DNA of 11,094 bases from the NCBI GenBank assembly GCA_036939755.1, contig JALLAZ010000954.1, forward strand, positions 1 through 11,094, read 5' to 3'. Below the pieces are notes generated by a model that saw only the letters and a program-made list of their open reading frames with translations, had not been told where the DNA came from and made no database searches. Numbering within the stretch: position 1 is the first letter of the stretch; every line of letters begins with the position of its first letter. The DNA is from Stephanodiscus triporus. Lineage: Eukaryota > Bacillariophyta > Thalassiosirophyceae > Thalassiosirales > Thalassiosiraceae. A program made the position numbers and the translations under genes. This document shows, in pieces, positions 10,801 to 11,094 of the stretch.

Positions 10801-11094
10801 AATCCCGATATCAGCAATTCCTTGTAAAGGAAGGACGATTCCGGCACGCTGGCGTTCGTCTTCCTGTCCACGAACGTCCGGTTGCCGCACGAGTCCGTCG
10901 TAACGAGCGACAACGAGCCAAGGACGAGACCGGCCGCGCACCCGACCCCGCGCACGGCGACGTGCACGTCCTCGATCTCGACCTGCAGGTTCTCGAGTAT
11001 CCTGCGCACGAGCCTCGACGTGAAGCTGGAGGAGGAGGAGGAGGAGGAGGAGGAGGGGGGGGGAGACGCCCCCTCAGCGCCGCCCCCCCCCCCC
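893..11094 (-). CDS. VPS13: VPS13-family bridge-like lipid transfer protein, 5'-partial, 8 exons
   Basis: Joined exons, in transcript order: 11094-7521, 7445-6856, 6766-5530, 5436-5324, 5249-5026, 4953-4523, 4422-2004, 1878-893. The join is 9574 nt, leaves no internal stop, and gives 3190 residues plus TAG; the frame is open past the right edge. VPS13 proteins form a long hydrophobic groove that moves phospholipids between apposed membranes (ER with mitochondria, endosomes, lipid droplets and others). Visible landmarks, numbered from the first full codon at 11093: RLVRRILENLQVEIEDVHV (about 27-45, end of the chorein region), a W..A..CI...R.W helix region (about 200-245), DISAPILILPE (about 607), FNFVLPQ (exon 2), the VAB domain (about 1838-2600), an APT1-like region (about 2700-2830), and a C-terminal glycine-rich amphipathic tract (about 3025-3161). 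With roughly 120-140 missing N-terminal residues the protein would be near 3300, close to yeast and human VPS13. The family call is firm. Orthology to a particular paralogue (A/C or D type) cannot be decided, and the intron 7 acceptor is uncertain. Confidence 0.93.
1879..2003 (-). other. VPS13 intron 7 (125 bp, phase 1; alternative acceptor gives 56 bp)
   Basis: The donor is TCTAG|GTGAGTG. The preferred acceptor is ATGGTCTTAG|ATGGAA at 1880-1879, preceded by a clear pyrimidine tract (TTTTGCTTCTTTCTGGCTCC). A second AG in the same frame, GTCTGCAG|AAGTC at 1949-1948, would add 23 residues, including a hydrophobic LLTFASFWLLMVL that reads like the translated pyrimidine tract. Both acceptors keep the downstream frame. 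Confidence 0.72.
2004..4422 (-). CDS. VPS13: VPS13 exon 7: remainder of VAB domain, helical segment and APT1-like region
   Basis: 2419 nt, residues 2057-2863. Three beta-rich units show the VAB theme of a strand ending at Asn: EMHNNSSLSFQV (about 2068), PRLILQNKMPVSLILRTPMP (about 2221) and EFVVFNGSEHHQIWVKQL (about 2516). VVFIVCNYAVDHTGTLLFEK (about 2381) fits the VAB pattern 'yw.vN.tg..l.f'. RFRVRWSEMRVTLKDTED opens a strongly charged helical stretch with heptad-like spacing (about 2640-2695, for example VELEKKLSEARHDYNVEASK). It is followed by FSVVVHNVRIMDCSP and AIVFDSM, resembling the VPS13/APT1 motif 'i..iQiDnQ....pvvl'. The exon ends in an acidic DDLDLG. A mutation-type lesion is not seen. 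The helical segment could be an insertion special to this lineage. Confidence 0.92.
4423..4522 (-). other. VPS13 intron 6 (100 bp, phase 0)
   Basis: The donor is TACG|GTAAGATG and the acceptor TTTATGAGCAG|GTGCTG. Branch-like elements TTCTAATTATC and TTTGACTGG lie 20-40 bases upstream. The stop TAG in the donor region (GTTAG) prevents read-through. The exon 7 frame is open for a few codons into the intron (back to 4446), but those residues have no family match. Confidence 0.87.
4523..4953 (-). CDS. VPS13: VPS13 exon 6: VAB repeat
   Basis: 431 nt, residues 1913-2056. It opens GATKQATKLVEDN, then a Ser/Arg-rich linker (SSSRRLSRSVAS), then LPYAIENHSGLSASYSI. This is the VPS13 pattern 'PY.I.N.TG......', in which the Asn (about residue 1957) occupies the position of the conserved VAB Asn. 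PVRFPLPTSTTQFFRFELFP and KSINLFIGETKISIQD are the following strands, and HAYVFVNVVKRGNST ends the repeat. The domain continues uninterrupted in exon 7. Confidence 0.9.
4954..5025 (-). other. VPS13 intron 5 (72 bp, phase 1)
   Basis: The donor is TTCAG|GTGAGACTC. The acceptor AAAAAAATATAG|GAGC is A-rich rather than pyrimidine-rich. ACTGACTCC about 30 bases upstream is a good branch-site candidate. The split Gly codon is G|GA. The shortest intron in this gene. Confidence 0.85.
5026..5249 (-). CDS. VPS13: VPS13 exon 5: start of VAB region
   Basis: 224 nt, residues 1838-1913. ILADYFDAASNRWTMLLTSP followed by WELTFNASRG matches the VPS13 hallmark 'a.Yyn..l..WEPliEpW.l....', in which a short helical or strand segment precedes the six-repeat VAB (VPS13 adaptor-binding) domain. 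The rest (SSTFDIESSQCHVSFSEHFL) is like the amphipathic strand segment after this motif. The VAB domain recruits VPS13 to membranes through adaptor proteins carrying Pro-x-Pro motifs in yeast; that role is family knowledge, not seen here. Confidence 0.87.
5250..5323 (-). other. VPS13 intron 4 (74 bp, phase 2)
   Basis: The donor is ACAAG|GTAAGTAAAC and the acceptor CGTCAATTCTTTTAG|CATCC. A TTTAACAAT branch-like element lies about 30 bases upstream of the acceptor. The split codon AG|C gives Ser, leading into ILADYFDAAS. Intron 4 is open in the exon 5 frame, so frame alone would not exclude retention from an upstream ATG at 5308; the splice signals decide. Confidence 0.85.
5324..5436 (-). CDS. 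VPS13: VPS13 exon 4 (113 nt): entry to adaptor-binding domain
   Basis: Residues 1801-1838: DEALFRICAMNAVFGGEITY, then a short Cys-containing stretch (CFGCNMHT). Coding is supported by an open frame with phases matching both neighbours (0 in, 2 out) and by strong flanking donors. It bridges the groove body to the region where VPS13 proteins place a structural 'A.y.n.....WEp..EpW' segment (next exon). It is too short for the sequence alone to prove homology. Confidence 0.75.
5437..5529 (-). other. VPS13 intron 3 (93 bp, phase 0)
   Basis: The donor is CTC|GTGAGTTTTG. The acceptor AACAAAG|GACGAG is weak, with no pyrimidine tract next to it. A TTAAC branch-like element lies about 10 bases upstream of the exon, and another (CTTAACT) further up. 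It was chosen because it is the first AG after the branch candidates and restores QGL|DEALFRI in frame. TTTAG 18 bases further in would shift the frame. Confidence 0.75.
5530..6766 (-). CDS. VPS13: VPS13 exon 3: central groove repeats
   Basis: 1237 nt, residues 1388-1800. It begins RMYINFNIQELSVKLFGATF, followed by MSLAAVKAHILMKLLPDEK and ANVALHDLVCNDVR. This is the long alternating hydrophobic/polar beta pattern of VPS13 middle repeats, where '...l.l.D.r' recurs. YRIESSNMRLVFVDMG and FVTLSPIDLIVSMQNA continue the pattern. The C-terminal end (SPEATLTVTNDFQGL) runs directly into DEALFRI of exon 4. Low-complexity or acidic loops (for example DSALMKETDEITLDPNEQLNN) probably project from the groove. 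Homology is by pattern only in most of this exon. Confidence 0.88.
6767..6855 (-). other. VPS13 intron 2 (89 bp, phase 2)
   Basis: The donor is AAAAG|GTAAGATTG and the acceptor TCTTTAATTTAG|GATGTA. The split Arg codon is AG|G, followed by MYINFNIQEL. Without splicing, the frame stops at the TAA inside the donor. TTTAAT just upstream of the acceptor is a possible branch site. Confidence 0.9.
6856..7445 (-). CDS. VPS13: VPS13 exon 2: middle groove repeat
   Basis: 590 nt, fragment residues 1192-1388, ending two bases into an AGG Arg codon. It opens with an Ala/Ser-rich stretch (AIAASVASSAAAAAMDAAKS), then FNFVLPQAAYSENFFSFNAG. This fits the VPS13 repeat pattern in which a strand ending in 'lP' is followed by a strand describing the groove wall ('..d.l...lG.l.i'). 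The rest alternates beta-strand-like segments (VNMSVRVTLKPP, KVSISRIRLLVARCH). GTG at 7442 is an internal Val codon. The Ala run is probably a linker between groove repeats; I cannot assign it a function. Confidence 0.88.
7446..7520 (-). other. VPS13 intron 1 (75 bp, phase 0)
   Basis: The donor is GAG|GTGAGAC and the acceptor CACTAG|GGCGTG, with a pyrimidine-rich CTTCCTTATCCCTTTC stretch inside. The length is a multiple of three, and the only in-frame stop is the TAG of the acceptor itself, so retention would truncate the protein. Both flanking exons are in the same frame. Confidence 0.88.
7521..11094 (-). CDS. VPS13: VPS13 exon 1 as seen (5'-partial): chorein end and N-terminal groove
   Basis: One uninterrupted 3574-nt reading frame, residues 1-1191 of the fragment. 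It enters from the right edge through a Gly/Ala/Pro/Ser low-complexity stretch. It then reads RLVRRILENLQVEIEDVHV, which matches the family pattern L...I..NLQV.I..IHIRYED. GTG at 11009 is an ordinary internal Val codon, not a start. After a Thr7 run (about 10755-10773) comes REWWRYAVRCIGRLNR with RAYVELYKR, the conserved VPS13 helical insert in the N-terminal region. Further on are a beta-rich segment around residues 378-448 and DISAPILILPE followed by ICNFGRFNF (about 607-630), the recurring VPS13 groove signature. The exon ends phase 0 at GAG|GTGAGAC. Composition changes sharply inside it: 46 of 60 bases are G or C in 10141-10200, against 23 of 60 in 8521-8580. Real upstream exons are expected beyond the window. 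Confidence 0.92.
10752..10774 (-). repeat. (ACG)7 microsatellite coding Thr7 in VPS13
   Basis: A CGT/ACG trinucleotide run read in frame as seven Thr codons, after GIYLQGDDS and before RARVSS. It sits in a loop position, after the strand corresponding to the VPS13 '..l.iyw' segment, and keeps the frame. Trinucleotide runs such as this are length-variable. Confidence 0.85.
11028..11063 (-). repeat. (TCC)9 plus C9 run coding Ser9-Pro3 in the chorein region
   Basis: Nine GGA units (11028-11054), then nine G (11055-11063), read on the minus strand as Pro3-Ser9, with one further Ser. A C12 run (11083-11094) at the window edge encodes Gly. The run lies directly before FTSRLVRRIL. In VPS13 this is a variable linker inside the extended chorein region. 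The frame is open through it, but its exact length is unreliable in homopolymers. Confidence 0.8.

Overview
The window looks like nuclear DNA of a eukaryotic microalga. A diatom (Stramenopiles) is the most likely source: seven short spliceosomal introns of about 72-125 bp with GTAAG/GTGAG donors, tightly packed genes, a two-unit TTAGGG tract in the spacer, and a remnant of a Sel1-like repeat family that I associate with diatom genomes. The diatom assignment is an inference. Eukaryotic origin and splicing are seen directly.

Almost all of the window (893-11094, minus strand) is one gene, an incomplete VPS13. This is a giant bridge-like lipid-transfer protein of membrane contact sites. Eight exons can be joined with consensus splice sites and matching phases into one open frame of 3190 residues. 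It begins inside the chorein region at the right edge and ends at a TAG at 893-895. The first 120-140 residues or so, and the promoter, lie beyond the right edge. In protein order the gene encodes: the end of the extended chorein region; the long beta-groove body with typical 'AP.lilPe' repeats (exons 1-3); the VPS13 adaptor-binding (VAB/SHR-BD) domain (exons 4-7); a charged helical segment and an APT1-like region (late exon 7); and a glycine-rich amphipathic C-terminal tract (exon 8). No PH-like domain follows.

The left end (46-415, plus strand) carries a short, frameshifted 3' remnant of a Sel1-like repeat gene, convergent with VPS13. The spacer between them (416-892) holds the TTAGGG pair, small direct repeats and a 12-bp palindrome, but no recognisable gene.

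The right end is compositionally different. From about 9.8 kb on, the same exon turns strongly GC-rich and contains Thr, Ser, Pro and Gly codon runs, ending in C12 at the window edge, which looks like a contig end. I see no RNA gene, CRISPR array, intact mobile element or new multi-gene system. The points of interest are gene-structure and protein-architecture details of one VPS13 homologue.
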